A stretch of 64,000 nucleotides of DNA from CAZQHK01 sp964593455. Lineage in GTDB: Bacteria; Muiribacteriota; CAYSPT01. Both the position numbers and the translations under genes were made by a program. Under the pieces are notes generated by a model. It worked only from the letters and a program-made list of their open reading frames with translations. It had not been told where the DNA came from and searched no databases. Within the stretch, counting starts at the first letter, position 1. The number at the start of each line of letters is the position of its first letter. This document shows, one piece after another, positions 17,772-26,165 of the stretch. Where the stretch lies: NCBI GenBank assembly GCA_964593455.1, contig CAZQHK010000014.1:43039-107038 (forward strand), written 5' to 3'.

Positions 17772-19415
17772 TCAGAATGGGAATCGAATCGAGTTCCTCA
17801 CCGCAGAAGGCGCAATAGTCCCCGTAGAAAGCAGGTTACTTAGTGCCCGCCGCTCGGCTTCCACCAGCGCGCTTTGCAGGCCTTCTTCCGTTACGGTTGC
17901 GGCAAAAGACACCGGTATGTCACCGAAGGTTCCGGTCCCATCGCACTGATCGCATCCTTCTCCGCGGGACAGCACCGCGTTGCCCAGGGAGCATATTGAG
18001 GCCAGGTTGCCGGGAACATTGCATTGATCAATCGGCCCCAGGCAGAATGGACAGTTTCTGCGCAGGAGATATCGTACTGCCATGATCCTGGTGTTACGTG
18101 TGAAAAACGCGTCTCCAACCAGTGTCCGTGCCGACGAAAGTGTCTGACATTCCAATCCGACGATGGTTCTGATGCCCGAACCTGCGGCGCGGCCGGTCAT
18201 GGCTAGCAGTTTTTTATCACCGTTCTCTTCCCGCAGGCTGTCGATTAAAAGCAGGCGCGGGTTGAGGTGTAAAGCCCGGCGAAGAGCTTCTTTCCGACCA
18301 TCCTGGTCAGGCGGTAGAAACAAGTAAGTCCAGGTATCCGGCATCTGCCAGAAACGTTCTCCAAGCACTACGGCGCTAAAGGAACTAAAATGATAAGGCA
18401 GATGTGAAAACATGCTGAGGAGTTGGTAGATACCGGCTCCTTCCGGGCTTGCGATCAGTACCAGTCCGCCCGGTTCCCGCCAGGCTGATTCCATTTTCTT
18501 CCGGGCCTCTGCTTCGCCTTCAAGCAAAGAAAAAGGATTATCCGGCACCGGTTGGGGACGTTCTGCAAACAATTGCCAGGCACCGGGCGCGCCGACTACG
18601 GTCAGGCGCTGTTCACAAGGACCCTGGGGTGTAGGAAAAAAAATAATTCCCTCGGTGAATTCTGTGCTGGTATCCGGTGTGACCATCCCGGCTATTTGCA
18701 GGGCCGAAACGAATAGGTCTTGGTCGGATTCGATAGTTATTTTAAGTGCCGGTTCCAGCTTCTGATTATGTTTGGTCAGGTGAAGCATAAGCGCTTCTCC
18801 ATTTGAGAACAGGCGAAGATTATCACCCGGTTCCACCAGGGAATTAGTCAATAAATAAGTGAGAGCTTTATCCGGATCGAGTTTTCTGAATAGCTGTTCG
18901 AGTTTGTCCGGCAGAAGTTTTTTTCCGGTTTCCGAAGTGGTTATAAGGTCATTTTCGGTTTGTCTGATATCTATTTCCGGGGTTTCGAAAATTTTACCGA
19001 GATAGTTCTGAATCTCTTCTTCGGAACCGATGGAAATATTAATTTCCTCATCGGTCAGTGATTCGAGTGAGTTAAGGGCATCGATATCCAGGGGATCGGC
19101 CATGACTATCGTAACTTCGTTGCCGATTCTGAAAACGGGTATGAAGCTGTGTATCTTCATCTGGTCCAGAGGAAATGAACGGGCGACGTTTGGGTCAACG
19201 AGATCTTCCGAAAGATGGACATACGAGATGTTGAGCTGATCACCGAGCGCCCATATGATATCGTCATTGGTGACGAGTCCCATGGTAATGAGCAGTTCTC
19301 CCAGCCGTTCTTTCTTTTCCTTCTGTTTGGCGAGAGCTTCCTGCAGTTCTTCCTGGGTGATGAGCCCGCACTCCATCAGGAGATCGCCGAGTCTTCGTCT
19401 CTGGATGGCAGCCAT
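17772..19415 (-). CDS. GspE/PilB-like protein with degenerate nucleotide-binding site
   Basis: The 547-residue protein has the N-terminal T2SSE/MshEN domain typical of PilB and GspE (RRLGDLLMECGLITQEELQEA, then a second G-E-L-L-I-T-M-G-L-V repeat, residues about 8-60), and a second MshEN-type region to about 150. The C-terminal half aligns in layout with the ATPase: GGLVLIASPEGAGIYQ stands where Walker A (GPTGSGKTT) should be, LLLIDSLREENGD at the Walker B site, and a C-x2-C ... C-x2-C zinc-like pair (CPFCLGPIDQC, CDQCDGTG) as in true PilB. The Walker A Lys-Thr are missing, so ATP hydrolysis is unlikely; a regulatory or c-di-GMP-sensing partner of the PilT encoded next to it is possible. Confidence 0.75.
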   Translation of the reverse strand: MAAIQRRRLGDLLMECGLITQEELQEALAKQKEKKERLGELLITMGLVTNDDIIWALGDQLNISYVHLSEDLVDPNVARSFPLDQMKIHSFIPVFRIGNEVTIVMADPLDIDALNSLESLTDEEINISIGSEEEIQNYLGKIFETPEIDIRQTENDLITTSETGKKLLPDKLEQLFRKLDPDKALTYLLTNSLVEPGDNLRLFSNGEALMLHLTKHNQKLEPALKITIESDQDLFVSALQIAGMVTPDTSTEFTEGIIFFPTPQGPCEQRLTVVGAPGAWQLFAERPQPVPDNPFSLLEGEAEARKKMESAWREPGGLVLIASPEGAGIYQLLSMFSHLPYHFSSFSAVVLGERFWQMPDTWTYLFLPPDQDGRKEALRRALHLNPRLLLIDSLREENGDKKLLAMTGRAAGSGIRTIVGLECQTLSSARTLVGDAFFTRNTRIMAVRYLLRRNCPFCLGPIDQCNVPGNLASICSLGNAVLSRGEGCDQCDGTGTFGDIPVSFAATVTEEGLQSALVEAERRALSNLLSTGTIAPSAVRNSIRFPF

Positions 19416-19517
19416 GTATTTCTCCTTTCAACACAGATGAAATGGTAGCACAAGAACTAAATATATGTAAAGAAGCAGTCTCCGCATACGTGTTATTGAG
19501 TGAGGTTATACAGTAAC

Positions 19518-19652
19518 TACCTGGAGGCCGAGGTGTCTTTTTGCTACGCTTGAAAAACATCCTGTTTTTCTCGCTGGGCCGACCTCGGCTCCTTCACATC
19601 CTGTGACCGCCTCGGTCGAGCCCCGCTGCAAAGACACCTCGGCCTCCGGGTA
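19518..19652. repeat. 135-bp inverted-repeat element with internal hairpins
   Basis: Arms of 23 bases at 19518-19540 and 19630-19652 are complementary except one T-G pair (core GGAGGCCGAGGTGTCTTT and its exact complement). Inside are four smaller hairpins: GAAAAACA/TGTTTTTC, GCCG/CGGC, CACA/TGTG and GACC/GGTC; two share the motif ACATCCTGT. A further 8-bp hairpin (CCTTCGCT/AGCGAAGG) lies at 19723-19750. The 19416-19875 gap holds no gene that I can support; this element could be a structured RNA, a two-way terminator region or a mobile-element remnant. Confidence 0.6.
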
Positions 19653-19838
19653 TGCACATTTTTTTAAAAAACATCTCAGTACACGGTGCTTCGCCTTATA
19701 TAGGTTTGGTTACGGATGTCTTCCTTCGCTCGGCTGTTCGCAAGCGAAGGCGCCGAACTTGACGAGGGTTTTTATGTGGTTATTGAAGTGGGGGCGGAGT
19801 GGTGTGGTTGCTGGATATAAGATGGAAAAGTGTGGTCA

Positions 19839-19867
19839 TTGTGAGTGCTTGTTGATAGTGGTATAAT
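19839..19867 (+). promoter_or_regulatory. Promoter of murA giving a leaderless mRNA
   Basis: TTGTGA (19839-19844), a 17-base spacer and a perfect TATAAT (19862-19867). The ATG of murA is only eight bases past the -10 box, so transcription should begin at or within a base or two of the start codon. No Shine-Dalgarno sequence is present. Confidence 0.75.
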
Positions 19868-19875
19868 TGCCCGCT

Positions 19876-21138
19876 ATGGACAAGTTTATCATCGAAGGCG
19901 GTGTTCGGCTTAAAGGCCGTATCAGGATTAATGGGGCGAAAAACTCTGCGTTGCCCATCATGGCTGCCACTATCCTGGGTAACGGTGAATCAAATCTTTC
20001 GGATGTGCCCCGCATCCGTGACGTCCGTACTATGTGTGAGATGTTGCGTCGTTTTGGAGCTCAACTCGATACCAGCAGCGACAGGATCAAAATACAGACC
20101 GACAATATCATGTATACTGAAGCTCCTTACGAGATAATCAAAACCATGCGGGCTTCATTTGTGGTTATGGGTCCCCTGCTGGCTAAGTTGGGAAAAGCCA
20201 GGGTAGCTCTTCCCGGTGGATGCGCCATTGGCAGACGGCCGGTTGGACTTCATCTTAAAGGGTTCCGAAAGCTTGGGGCAAAGATCGACATTGTTCACGG
20301 CTATGTCGAAGCTAAGTGCAGAAAGCTAAAAGGAGACAGGATATATCTGGATTTCCCCAGTGTGGGCGCTACTGAAAATCTTCTAATGACCGCCACATTG
20401 GCTAAGGGGGAAACCGTGATCGAGAATGCCGCCATGGAACCGGAAGTGATAGACCTGGCTGAGTTTCTGGGTAAAATGGGGGCGGAGATTGAAGGCGCCG
20501 GGACTGATGTCATCCGTATCCAGGGGGGGAGGATGCTTACCGGTGGAAGTCATAGCATCATACCTGACAGAATTGAAGCGGGAACCTTTATGATCGCCGC
20601 GGCGGCCACCGGCGGCGATGTGACAATCGATAACGTTCGTTCCAACCATCTGAAAGCGGTGTGCTCAAAACTGCAGGAAGCCGGCGTCACGTTGAAATGG
20701 GACGGCAATACCGTCAGGGTGAGAAGCCGCCGCCAGTTTTCCCCGGTTGACATTAGATCTTTGCCGTATCCGGGTTTCCCCACTGATCTGCAATCTCCTT
20801 TCATGACGCTGCTAACAGTGGCCAATGGGACCAGCGTCGTCACTGAAACGATCTTCGAGAATCGTTTTATGCATGTAGCGGAGCTCGTGAGGATGGGAGC
20901 AGATGTTTCTATAGATGAAAGATGTGCCGTTATCCGTGGGGTTAATACTCTTGGTGGAGCGCCCGTTATGGCCTCCGATCTCCGGGCCGGTGCTGCTCTG
21001 GTGGTAGCCGGACTCATTGCCAGCGGTGTAACCGAGATTTCCCGCGTTTACCACATCGACCGGGGATATGAAGGGCTGGAACATAAGCTGCAATCACTGG
21101 GAGCCAGGATTACCCGGGTGAAAGCCAAAAAAGCTTAG
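19876..21138 (+). CDS. murA: UDP-N-acetylglucosamine 1-carboxyvinyltransferase
   Basis: MurA transfers enolpyruvate from PEP to UDP-GlcNAc, the first committed step of peptidoglycan synthesis; it is the fosfomycin target. The 420 residues include NGAKNSALP (Lys22), the active-site Cys116 in LPGGCAIGRRPVGLH, and FPTDLQSPFM. Cys rather than Asp at 116 predicts fosfomycin sensitivity. ATG 19876 is used; a TTG at 19867 would overlap the -10 box. The start is apparently leaderless. The stop codon overlaps that of the convergent glycosyltransferase by three bases. Confidence 0.97.
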   Translation: MDKFIIEGGVRLKGRIRINGAKNSALPIMAATILGNGESNLSDVPRIRDVRTMCEMLRRFGAQLDTSSDRIKIQTDNIMYTEAPYEIIKTMRASFVVMGPLLAKLGKARVALPGGCAIGRRPVGLHLKGFRKLGAKIDIVHGYVEAKCRKLKGDRIYLDFPSVGATENLLMTATLAKGETVIENAAMEPEVIDLAEFLGKMGAEIEGAGTDVIRIQGGRMLTGGSHSIIPDRIEAGTFMIAAAATGGDVTIDNVRSNHLKAVCSKLQEAGVTLKWDGNTVRVRSRRQFSPVDIRSLPYPGFPTDLQSPFMTLLTVANGTSVVTETIFENRFMHVAELVRMGADVSIDERCAVIRGVNTLGGAPVMASDLRAGAALVVAGLIASGVTEISRVYHIDRGYEGLEHKLQSLGARITRVKAKKA

Positions 21139-22211
21139 AAGAGCTCTTTATACACCTCCAGCGTTTCTTTTATCATTTGCGAGGCGTGAAAGCGGTCTTT
21201 TACACGGCGCAAAGCCGCACTTCCCATTGTTTTCACAAGAGCTCTATGTTTGTACAGAGTATACATGGCCGCTGCCAGGCGAGGCGGATCATTACCGGGT
21301 ATAAACAAGGCTTCCTTTCCATGCGACACCATCTCAGGTATCCCTCCGATTCCTGATACCACTGAAGGCAAAGAACTGGCCATGGCTTCCAGGAGTGAAA
21401 GCGGGCACGATTCCCTTAATGACGGCAGTAGAAACACGTCGGTGGACCGAAGAAGTTCGGGCACATATGGTGTGTCTCCCGTGAACACAATCAAGTCGGT
21501 TAAAGATAGGTCCCGTGCCATCCGGCGGAGAGAGTTTCCGGCCGGCCCGTCACCGGCCAGCACGAGTCTTGCCGGGACTTTGCTCCTGGTCAGTAAGGCC
21601 AGGGCTTTGATGGCAGTGTCCTGTCCCTTGGCTGCATGGAGACGTCCCACTACGCAAGCAATGAATAACGGTTTCTTCCCTTCCCGCCCTAACTGAAACC
21701 GATTGGTGGACGGGCGAGAACTACTAAAATCCTCAACCCATATCCCGTTATATACAAGCCTTATTTTTTCTCCTGAGATTCCATCCAGAGTGAGCTTATC
21801 CCGGGCTGCCCGGGAAACTGCGATCACCCGATCAGCCCAGCGGGAATACATAGGTCGGTCCAGACCGTGTACGGTGTGAACCACCGGAACGCCGGCCAGA
21901 GCGGCCGCCATCCCTCCCAGCCACCCGGCTCGATTGAGATGAGTATGTACCAGGTCATATTTTTCCCGGCGAAGTATCCGGTAAATTTTGAACAGCGAAC
22001 GGGGATCGAAGTTGTCTCTGAAAGGGACCTTGAAGATAGTACCCGATGGGTGACACTGGATGGGAAAGGAATCAGGGCCGGACTGGCACATAATATCCCA
22101 ACGATATTCCCGGGGAGATAGTCCCCGTATCAGGGTAGCCAGATGCGCTGCCCCGCCGCTTCCCGGTGTCGAAGTGCTCAGTAAGTACAGAATTCTAGGG
22201 AGATGTTTCAT
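21135..22211 (-). CDS. GT4-family glycosyltransferase
   Basis: The 358-residue protein has the two Rossmann-like halves of GT-B glycosyltransferases: an N-terminal STSTPGSGGAAHLATLI glycine-rich loop, DLVHTHLNRAGWLG, RVIAVSRAARD, the C-terminal domain start CVVGRLHAAKGQD, and the E-x7-E signature region (LLPSLRESCPLSLLEAMA). It likely transfers a sugar from a nucleotide-sugar onto a cell-surface glycan or lipid; acceptor unknown. It is a single gene, not within a polysaccharide cluster. It is divergent from the hydrogenase operon, with 179 bases between start codons. Confidence 0.88.
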   Translation of the reverse strand: MKHLPRILYLLSTSTPGSGGAAHLATLIRGLSPREYRWDIMCQSGPDSFPIQCHPSGTIFKVPFRDNFDPRSLFKIYRILRREKYDLVHTHLNRAGWLGGMAAALAGVPVVHTVHGLDRPMYSRWADRVIAVSRAARDKLTLDGISGEKIRLVYNGIWVEDFSSSRPSTNRFQLGREGKKPLFIACVVGRLHAAKGQDTAIKALALLTRSKVPARLVLAGDGPAGNSLRRMARDLSLTDLIVFTGDTPYVPELLRSTDVFLLPSLRESCPLSLLEAMASSLPSVVSGIGGIPEMVSHGKEALFIPGNDPPRLAAAMYTLYKHRALVKTMGSAALRRVKDRFHASQMIKETLEVYKELF

Positions 22212-22275
22212 GGCATTTGAATTGTAAATGCAATAGTTTAAAGTGTCAATAATATCTCTATAAATACGTTAGTTT

Positions 22276-22297
22276 TACCTAGTAAAAAGTATAGGTA
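22276..22297. promoter_or_regulatory. Candidate operator upstream of hydrogenase operon
   Basis: Perfect inverted repeat TACCTA (22276-22281) and TAGGTA (22292-22297) separated by 10 bases, ending 30 bases before the -35 box. Such spacing could bind a dimeric regulator. No other copy was noticed in the window, so this is tentative. Confidence 0.35.
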
Positions 22298-22327
22298 CAT
22301 TTATTCTAAAAAGTAAGGGAAAATCTC

Positions 22328-22356
22328 TTGACTTGCCAAGCTCCTTTATGTAGAAT
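22328..22356 (+). promoter_or_regulatory. Promoter of the hydrogenase-Mrp operon
   Basis: TTGACT (22328-22333), a 17-base spacer and TAGAAT (22351-22356). The predicted start near 22363 gives a 28-base leader before ATG 22391, which has AGGTG as ribosome site. This is the only promoter-like sequence I see before the 18-gene run. Confidence 0.7.
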
Positions 22357-22390
22357 GCCCGCGAAATGCTGTTATAAACGAGGTGCGATC

Positions 22391-23431
22391 ATGGAATCAT
22401 ACTTTGTTACCAATGCGCATTTAAGTAAATTTCTCATGTTCCTGGCAGGTAATATGGAACTTTTTACCCACACCCCCAACTTCGATGATTTTTCCTTTGT
22501 AAAATATCCCTCAAGCCTGGAGGAGGGAGCAACGGATGTTCCTAAAATTAATCTCAAAGGCAACCGCACCAGGGAATCGGTCAAAGCGTTTTTCTTTGAT
22601 ATCAGGGAAACAGTGGCCACCTTTCCTCAAGAAGCGGAGACCGGATTATTGAAACCCGTACAGAGGGCTATCGTAGGGCTCAAAGCCTGCGATTTGCGGG
22701 CGCTTAAACCGCTTGATCTGGTCTTTATGGAAACCGAGCCAATCGATCCTTTCTACAAGTTGAGAAGAGAGGGAACACTTCTGATTACAGCTGACTGCAA
22801 TGATTTCGGGGAGACCTGTTTCTGTAATCTGCATGGTGAAAATCCGTTTGCCGAAAGCGGATTTGATCTCAATTTGTCCACCCTGGCAAAAGGAATTCTG
22901 GTGACAGTTGGATCAGAGCGCGGAGCGCAGCAGGTTGAAGAAGGCAATAAATATTTTCGGGAAGCCACTGGTAAGGAGATCGAAGAGCGGAATCATTTGA
23001 GGCAGGGGACAAGGATTAGGCTACAAGAGCAAAATGAAAGTTTTGAAGGGGCTAAACCGTTCTACGATCGAATTAAAAATAACCTGGAACACTCCATCTG
23101 GCATTCGCTTTCACACCGTTGCGTGGGATGCTGCGGGTGTTTGAGCATATGTCCCACATGTCATTGTTTCCTTCTGGTTGACCGCCGCCGTGAAGAGTAC
23201 TACGAGCGGGAACGGGTTTGGGATTTCTGCATTTACCCGCGGTATGCCCGAGTGGCCGGGGGCGGCAATCCCCGCCCCGAACTCTATAAACGTTTGCGCA
23301 ACAGATTTGTGAAAAAATTCCAGTTTTTCAAAGAAAAATGTGATTTCTACGCGTGTGTGGGGTGCGGGAGATGTTCCGATGTCTGTCCCGCTGATATAGA
23401 AATTAGGGACGTTCTTAAGGAGCTCGGTTAA
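22391..23431 (+). CDS. HydB/AsrA-like 4Fe-4S electron-transfer subunit
   Basis: 346 residues resembling the beta subunit of cytoplasmic sulfhydrogenases and anaerobic sulfite reductase A. The C-terminal 100 residues hold two ferredoxin-type cysteine sets: CVGCCGCLSICPTCHC (about 238-253) and CVGCGRCSDVCP (about 325-336). The N-terminal region contains Cys pairs (KACDLRALKP, DCNDFGETCFC) seen in this family. It would pass electrons between the flavoprotein encoded next and the other Fe-S subunits. ATG 22391 is chosen; the upstream in-frame start at 22328 overlaps the promoter. Two bases separate it from the next gene. Confidence 0.85.
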   Translation: MESYFVTNAHLSKFLMFLAGNMELFTHTPNFDDFSFVKYPSSLEEGATDVPKINLKGNRTRESVKAFFFDIRETVATFPQEAETGLLKPVQRAIVGLKACDLRALKPLDLVFMETEPIDPFYKLRREGTLLITADCNDFGETCFCNLHGENPFAESGFDLNLSTLAKGILVTVGSERGAQQVEEGNKYFREATGKEIEERNHLRQGTRIRLQEQNESFEGAKPFYDRIKNNLEHSIWHSLSHRCVGCCGCLSICPTCHCFLLVDRRREEYYERERVWDFCIYPRYARVAGGGNPRPELYKRLRNRFVKKFQFFKEKCDFYACVGCGRCSDVCPADIEIRDVLKELG

Positions 23432-23433
23432 GA

Positions 23434-24249
23434 ATGGAAAATCCATATCAGCTGATTCCCGTCGAAGTCGAGAAAATTGACGTTGAAACGCCAACTATCA
23501 AAACACTGTTTTTAAGACCGGCGCAGCCGGTGCCGTTTCAAACTGGGCAGTTTGTGGAGCTGGCCATCCCCGGTTTGGGGGAGGGACCGTTTACTCCTTC
23601 TTCCGACCCGTACGATGAGGAGAAGATGGAGATTACCATCATGCGTGCCGGGAGAGTTACCGACCAGATACATCGTTTAAAAGCTGGTGATACCGTCGCT
23701 GTCCGGGGACCCTATGGGCTTGGATACCCTCTTGACAAGTTGAAGGGCAGGGAAATAGTCATTATTGGCGGCGGTGTTGGCCTGGCTCCGCTGAGATCGC
23801 TGTTTTACGCCCTGCTTCATACTGTAAAGAAATACAAGAAAATCATCGTACTCAACGGTGCCAGGACCCCCGACGACCTGGTATACCGCGGTTTGTACGA
23901 CAAGTGGAGTAAGTTGGATAACGTTGATTTTAGAGTGTCGGTAGACATCGGTGACGACGATTGGAAGGGTAATGTCGGTGTTGTCACTACGCTCCTTGAT
24001 GACATTAAAGTTAATGCGAAGAAAGCTGTGGCTATAGTATGCGGTCCCCCAATCATGATGAAGTTCTCTACTTTGAAGTGCCTGGAGATGGGATTCAGAG
24101 AAAATGCCATCTACCTGTCCATGGAAAAAAACATGAGCTGTGGATTCGGTAAATGCGGACACTGCCGCCTCGGGCAGTTCTACGTGTGTACGGATGGTCC
24201 GGTGTTTACGTTCGATACGATCAAGCACCTGCCGGACATATTTGATTAA
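23434..24249 (+). CDS. HydG/AsrB-like FAD/NAD(P)H-binding subunit
   Basis: 271 residues of the ferredoxin-NADP reductase superfamily as in sulfhydrogenase gamma and AsrB. An FAD-binding beta-barrel (FQTGQFVELAIPG, then RAGRVTDQIHRL and RGPYGLGYP) is followed by a nucleotide-binding domain (VIIGGGVGLAPLRSL). A C-terminal [2Fe-2S] motif is present (MSCGFGKCGHCRLG, then FYVC; about 232-249). This is the most likely port for NADH or NADPH in the complex. Tight spacing with its neighbours suggests a stable HydB-HydG pair. Confidence 0.87.
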   Translation: MENPYQLIPVEVEKIDVETPTIKTLFLRPAQPVPFQTGQFVELAIPGLGEGPFTPSSDPYDEEKMEITIMRAGRVTDQIHRLKAGDTVAVRGPYGLGYPLDKLKGREIVIIGGGVGLAPLRSLFYALLHTVKKYKKIIVLNGARTPDDLVYRGLYDKWSKLDNVDFRVSVDIGDDDWKGNVGVVTTLLDDIKVNAKKAVAIVCGPPIMMKFSTLKCLEMGFRENAIYLSMEKNMSCGFGKCGHCRLGQFYVCTDGPVFTFDTIKHLPDIFD

Positions 24250-24262
24250 CGAGGATGAACAG

Positions 24263-26140
24263 ATGATAGAACTGCAAAAAACCCGCTGCCTTCTCTGTTC
24301 TTTGATGTGCGGAATTGCCGCAGAAGTTCAGGAAGGAAATGTGCGGAACTTCGATTACCTCGAAAGCAAACCTCCGTGTAGAGGAAAAATTTGTGCCAGG
24401 GGACATTACCTGAAGGAAATCTACGCTCATCCAAAACGCCTTCTTGCAGCCGGTGTCAGGGCTGATGAAGGATTTCAGCATGTCACCTGGGATGAAGCGC
24501 TCAAGGTTGCCAAGACCAAACTTTCCCGCGTTATGAAAGCCCGGGATGGAGTGTCTATCGGGATTATATTGTCGGGCAATTCTTCGAGTGAAGAATCATA
24601 TCTGGCTAGCGTGCTGGCCCGGGAGATAATCCAGACAAATTATATTGCCAGTTCAGCTTCGATTGAAGATCTCAGTTTGCTGGAAGGATTGTATAATTCG
24701 GATTTAGCTCTGGCGTCGGCCAAACTCAACTCTTTGAAAAAATGTGATCATTTTCTCATTGTGGGCGACGTGTTTCACCGCCATCCTCCGCTGGCTCGAT
24801 TCATTCAGCAATGTAAGTTCGCCAACAGGAGAAACGTCAAAGTAGTCGTGGTCGATTCCAGGAAGAGTGCGACATCGTGGTTCGCCGACACGCATCTCCA
24901 GCCGGTTCCCGGTACCGACACCGCGTTGTTCCTGCAACTGGCTTTTGCGTTACATGACCGGCAAGGCAAAGAAAAAGCCCCAAAACAAGTCCTTCAAGTA
25001 TTTAAATACTTGAAGAAAGCCGGTCTTCCGGACCTGGAAAAGATTACCGGTGTGAACCAGAGTGCGATTGCTACCGCTGCCCAAGCATTGTGTTCGGGGA
25101 GCCATGGAGCCGTCCTTGTAACCGGAGGGTTCGGCGCTTTGGCCGGAGGAACCGTAGCCGTAAACGCATTGAACTTGGCTGCTCACCTGGGTGGGGTGGA
25201 GCGGAAGATCCTCCCTTTGTTTACATATGGTAATTCCTCCGGTGTATTTGCCGTCGGGCAGTCAATCAGGAACGAAACGAAGAGCGGCAAGGATACATAT
25301 GTTCCCCTGGCTGGAATTGTTAAAGCAGTGATGAATCATGAACTGCACGGGCTGCTGGTGTTTGGCGAAGACCTGCTGGCGCTCCTGCCGACGGCTGGTC
25401 TTAAAGAGGCTCTACATGATCTGGATTTTATCCTTTGTAGCGCTTCTTTTCCTAACGAACTGACCCAATTGGCCGACGTGGTGCTACCGCGGGCTGAATG
25501 GTTTGAGCGGTCGGGAAGTGTCGTGGACGGTGAAGGTAAGTTCGATGTTCTTGAAGCTATTTGCACGCCGCCCGGAGATGCCCGGAGTGATGAAGAAGTT
25601 CTAAAACGTCTCATCAAAAAGTTAAAGGGCCGGAAAAACACTGAAATCCCTGATAATCTGTTGGACGTGGTAAAAAAGATTATCGCTTCGCCGGGTAAAT
25701 CTGAACGGGCGACCAAGAAACGAGTTGAGGAATTGGCCGGAGTTTTAAAACAGAGAGTTATCACCTTGTCAGGTGATAAAAATGATAATGATCCTCCTTT
25801 CCTTCTGGTTCCCAGGATGGGGGCTGTTCACTTTGCCGATGGCAGTTTGAGCCGTCGTTTTTCCTGGCCAAAGAATATCGCCGCGGCTCCTGATTTGTTT
25901 ATGAATGCAGATGATGCCAGGGCGCATGATTTGCGCTCCGGCGATAAGGTAAAAGTAAAATCTACGTTTGGTTCGGGAGAATTCACACTCAAACTGACTG
26001 AAACGTTGCTCGCGGGAACCGTTGTTTCCAGTGGGCATTTTCCGGAAATCAGAACATTGTTCGCCGGGCGGCTGAAACAGCATGAGGCCGGTGTGGCCGG
26101 AATTGTTCCTGAGAAGGTAACTGTTACAAAAGCTGGCTGA
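24263..26140 (+). CDS. Molybdopterin oxidoreductase-superfamily subunit (formate dehydrogenase/NuoG-like)
   Basis: The 625-residue protein begins with a [4Fe-4S] domain (Cys9, Cys12, Cys16 in CLLCSLMC, and Cys in GKICARG). A long molybdopterin-binding-type body and a C-terminal MGD-binding beta-barrel (NADDARAHDLRSGDKVKVKS) follow. Formate dehydrogenases carry a catalytic Cys or Sec about 140 residues in; the equivalent stretch here, TNYIASSASIEDL, has neither, and no in-frame TGA occurs. It may therefore be a NuoG-like electron-wiring subunit or bind its metal without a protein thiolate. ATG 24263 follows GAGG by eight bases; the longer frame from 24140 overlaps the previous gene. Confidence 0.75.
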   Translation: MIELQKTRCLLCSLMCGIAAEVQEGNVRNFDYLESKPPCRGKICARGHYLKEIYAHPKRLLAAGVRADEGFQHVTWDEALKVAKTKLSRVMKARDGVSIGIILSGNSSSEESYLASVLAREIIQTNYIASSASIEDLSLLEGLYNSDLALASAKLNSLKKCDHFLIVGDVFHRHPPLARFIQQCKFANRRNVKVVVVDSRKSATSWFADTHLQPVPGTDTALFLQLAFALHDRQGKEKAPKQVLQVFKYLKKAGLPDLEKITGVNQSAIATAAQALCSGSHGAVLVTGGFGALAGGTVAVNALNLAAHLGGVERKILPLFTYGNSSGVFAVGQSIRNETKSGKDTYVPLAGIVKAVMNHELHGLLVFGEDLLALLPTAGLKEALHDLDFILCSASFPNELTQLADVVLPRAEWFERSGSVVDGEGKFDVLEAICTPPGDARSDEEVLKRLIKKLKGRKNTEIPDNLLDVVKKIIASPGKSERATKKRVEELAGVLKQRVITLSGDKNDNDPPFLLVPRMGAVHFADGSLSRRFSWPKNIAAAPDLFMNADDARAHDLRSGDKVKVKSTFGSGEFTLKLTETLLAGTVVSSGHFPEIRTLFAGRLKQHEAGVAGIVPEKVTVTKAG

Positions 26141-26165
26141 CCTTTCGAGAGGATGGTCCAAGTCA

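Noticed and set aside
24263..26140. Possible selenocysteine formate dehydrogenase
   Set aside because: No in-frame TGA occurs in the gene and no SECIS-like hairpin was noted.
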